This document shows positions 63,579-64,000 of a stretch of DNA of 64,000 bases, in pieces (position 1 is the first letter of the stretch; each line of letters starts with the position of its first letter). A program made the position numbers and the translations under genes. The stretch covers positions 1 through 64,000 of the forward strand of contig CALFEQ010000006.1 of NCBI GenBank assembly GCA_937949945.1, given 5' to 3'. The notes under the pieces are model-generated. The model had not been told where the DNA came from, did not search any database, and was given only the letters and a program-made list of their open reading frames with translations. The stretch comes from an uncultured Myxococcales bacterium (GTDB taxonomy: Bacteria; Myxococcota_A; Polyangia; Polyangiales; Polyangiaceae).

Positions 63579-63998
63579 TCACAGCCTCCCCTCCACGAAG
63601 CGCGTGAGCATCTCCTCGTCGCTCTGCGGCGGCGAGCCGACGTCGGTGCGGCCGCCTCGTGCGGTCATGCGCTCCGGAGAGAGCAGGTGCGCCGAGAAGG
63701 GCGTCTGCGGCGTGGCCATCCACCCCGGCACGACGTCGTACGCGTTGTCGCCGATGATCATCGAGTTCTCGAGGATCTCGGCGCCCATCGCCTCGAGGTC
63801 CGCCTTCGGCTTCACCTTCCCGATGATGCCGTGCGGATCGTTCGCGCCCGTCACCTCGACGACGACGCGCACGGCCTCGGTGATCGAATACCGCCGTCCC
63901 TCTGCGACGATGAGGAGCTCCGTCGGCGTCAGTTCGATCTTGCCTTCGATCCCCCACTGATCGAGACATGCCTGAGGGAAGAAGACGCGGTTCTGCAT
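63579..63998 (-). CDS. Conserved hypothetical protein (139 aa)
   Basis: 139 aa, start codon 2 nt from the window edge. It begins MQNRVFFPQACLDQWGIEGK, has LTPTELLIVAEGRRYSITEA and VRVVVEVTGANDPHGIIGKV, and lacks a signal peptide. It looks beta-rich and soluble, PilZ-like in flavour, but I cannot assign a family. It shares the strand with the CcsA-like and hemA genes. Function unknown. Confidence 0.72.
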   Translation of the reverse strand: MQNRVFFPQACLDQWGIEGKIELTPTELLIVAEGRRYSITEAVRVVVEVTGANDPHGIIGKVKPKADLEAMGAEILENSMIIGDNAYDVVPGWMATPQTPFSAHLLSPERMTARGGRTDVGSPPQSDEEMLTRFVEGRL

Positions 63999-64000
63999 GG

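Overview
The window is about 70% GC, tightly packed bacterial DNA. It most likely comes from a myxobacterium (Myxococcota, probably the Polyangia side). I infer this from gene content, not from any marker gene comparison: many lipoproteins with low-complexity Ser/Gly/Asp linkers, two seven-bladed RCC1-type propellers, a five-TIG lipoprotein, a C-terminal CGCS/hydrophobic/RRARRKR tail of the MYXO-CTERM kind, a transmembrane Ser/Thr kinase, FHA-GGDEF and MshEN/HD-GYP/receiver proteins, and a fused alpha-beta E1 2-oxoacid dehydrogenase. No rRNA, tRNA, CRISPR array, insertion sequence or phage gene was recognised.

Layout. 1-4284 (minus): an operon-like run holding two copies of an unknown ~292-aa protein and two copies of a membrane-anchored ferritin-like protein in the order A2-B2-B1-A1, then a lipoprotein cut by the window edge. 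Copy B2 has no stop codon of its own. 4441-7867 (minus): five LuxR-type helix-turn-helix genes, one visibly degraded. 8162-15171 (plus): a TonB-dependent receptor with a TonB-C-like N-terminus, a lipoprotein, ExbB, ExbD, TonB and an exported protein built of G-Q-[IV] repeats. 15299-16821: an ECF sigma factor and its probable membrane partner. 16834-19990: a DUF1810 protein and two RCC1 lipoproteins. 20097-22289: a LuxE-LuxC fatty-aldehyde pair without luciferase genes. 22861-25120: a class III aminotransferase and an FHA-GGDEF cyclase. 25357-31447: lpxK, an aldo/keto reductase, a surface propeller-like protein, a small lipoprotein, an E2 acyltransferase and an apparent 5'-truncated gene. 31462-43456: rsmB, the TIG lipoprotein, rseP with three PDZ-like segments, an outer-membrane protein, divergent purQ and purL, and an unknown protein. 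43779-54517: the kinase, fused E1, a repeat lipoprotein, a NamZ-like (DUF1343) hydrolase, an NtrC-type regulator with GAFTDA in place of GAFTGA, a rhomboid protease, a frameshifted FHA gene, a HEAT-like protein and a lipoprotein. 54677-63998 (all minus): the HD-GYP hybrid, udk, an alpha/beta hydrolase, hemC, a MoaD/ThiS-like protein paired with a sialidase-fold protein, hemA, a CcsA/HemX-like membrane protein and an unknown protein.

How genes work together. The TonB receptor, ExbB, ExbD and TonB form a self-contained outer-membrane energising unit. LuxE and LuxC should activate and reduce a fatty acyl group to an aldehyde. E1 (45571) and E2 (29414) can belong to one 2-oxoacid dehydrogenase although 15 kb apart. 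HemA, the CcsA/HemX protein and HemC serve early tetrapyrrole synthesis. PurQ and PurL form the FGAR amidotransferase, but no purS is seen.

The most unusual DNA-level signal is a set of short tandem heptanucleotide arrays. They have several different units, lie in intergenic gaps or touch a stop codon, and recur at eight loci between 29 kb and 63.6 kb. Two arrays of the same unit face each other in inverted orientation between purQ and purL.
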